Below are positions 39,740-40,277 of a DNA stretch of 40,277 nucleotides, piece by piece; the first letter of the stretch is position 1; each line of letters starts with the position of its first letter. Made by a program: the position numbers and the translations under genes. The notes below the pieces were generated by a model. The model had not been told where the DNA came from. It worked only from the letters and a program-made list of their open reading frames with translations, and ran no database searches. The stretch comes from CAYMCV01 sp964389005 (GTDB taxonomy: Bacteria > Bacillota > Clostridia > Lachnospirales > Lachnospiraceae), in contig CAYMCV010000005.1 in the NCBI GenBank assembly GCA_964389005.1, positions 1 to 40,277 on the forward strand, in the 5' to 3' direction.

Positions 39740-40277
39740 TTAATGATTTTCTAAGATTTCCCTTCTTCTGATGTATTCCTCTTCGCTGCCTATCCATCCT
39801 GGAACAGTCGTAATAAAACAAGTTACAATATTGGGGGGATTTCCTACATCATTTACATCATAATTATCCACTCCTCTTTCATATGAGGAAACTCCAAGTA
39901 TCTCATTGTCATAATATGCATCAATATCAACATCTTGAGAAAAATATTCTTGTACACGTGATAGCACAATTGGGTCAACCTTTATATATGTAACAATTAT
40001 TGGAATCAGTTTTCTTTGTTCTATATATTGATTAACAGTTTCTGTAAAATATCGGTACTCCTCGTGATAATCATTCGAGATATCAACTTGATTATTGACA
40101 TAAATGTATGTTCGAAGTCCACCATAACTCCCCTCGCTTACAGAATTTTCCACTATCTCTTCTAACGTATGCTCACGAAAATCCATACTCGTATCTATCA
40201 TTTGCATAGAAGAAATGGTAGATCTAATATACGCATCCGGAAAAAACTGTTTCAAATCCTCCTTCAATATATCATTC
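39740..40277 (-). CDS. tandem lipoprotein paralog, copy C (C-terminal part, cut by window edge)
   Basis: The reading frame is open to the right edge and reads NDILKEDLKQFFPDAY, the same as the middle of copies A and B, so the start lies outside the window. About 178 residues are visible. Its C-terminal half is closest to copy A (for example DFREHTLEEIVENSVSEGSY and EEEYIRRREILEN). The signal peptide is presumably beyond the edge. Confidence 0.75.
   Translation of the reverse strand, partial: NDILKEDLKQFFPDAYIRSTISSMQMIDTSMDFREHTLEEIVENSVSEGSYGGLRTYIYVNNQVDISNDYHEEYRYFTETVNQYIEQRKLIPIIVTYIKVDPIVLSRVQEYFSQDVDIDAYYDNEILGVSSYERGVDNYDVNDVGNPPNIVTCFITTVPGWIGSEEEYIRRREILENH

Overview
The window looks like chromosomal DNA of an anaerobic, endospore-forming clostridial Firmicute, most likely Lachnospiraceae. 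This rests on strong AGGAGG-type ribosome binding sites, sporulation genes (spoIID, spoIIQ, a CotF-like coat protein), a dockerin-bearing secreted protein, a BioY biotin transporter under a BirA-type operator, and a sugar ABC transporter feeding a pentulose kinase and an AraD-type epimerase. No rRNA, tRNA, phage, CRISPR array or transposase gene was found. Family assignments come from motif recognition without database searches.

Layout. 1-7.1 kb: a partial exonuclease III (minus), a membrane-anchored DUF885 putative metallopeptidase (plus), and a minus-strand operon running GH3 beta-glucosidase > HAD phosphatase > DeoC > Cache-like/GGDEF diguanylate cyclase. 7.2-8.7 kb: a perfect BirA operator with a consensus promoter drives bioY, which converges on a PHP-domain phosphoesterase. 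8.7-12.7 kb: a MutS2-type ATPase without Smr domain, bracketed by simple-sequence repeats, then an 8-unit 63-bp palindromic array and a REP-like direct repeat. 12.7-15.8 kb: sporulation operon spoIID > spoIIQ > amidohydrolase, the SpoIIQ having no metal ligands. 16.3-21 kb: an aconitase-family hydratase and a secreted beta-helix/dockerin protein. 21.1-27.8 kb: an iron-sulfur aldo/keto reductase, a Dabb protein, a large solute-binding-like lipoprotein and the CotF-like protein, separated by six or more unrelated tandem-repeat arrays. 27.8-37.6 kb: one minus-strand operon of YtfQ-like binding protein > two-domain sugar ATPase > two permeases > second binding protein > membrane GGDEF protein > FGGY kinase > AraD epimerase, ending at a clear terminator. 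37.9-40.3 kb: three tandem paralogous lipoproteins, the third cut by the window edge.

How it works together. The 27.8-37.6 kb operon would import a sugar of the arabinose/galactofuranose class, phosphorylate a ketose and epimerise it to xylulose-5-phosphate. RNA hairpins sit after the first binding-protein gene, just upstream of the second, and just upstream of araD, suggesting that relative gene dosage is set after transcription. Two carbohydrate operons each carry a diguanylate cyclase, suggesting that sugar supply is coupled to c-di-GMP signalling. The most unusual genome-level feature is the number of non-homologous intergenic minisatellites. Several have unit lengths or spacings near whole helical turns (22, 31, 53, 62-66 bp), and two direct repeats begin inside the stop codon region of the neighbouring gene.
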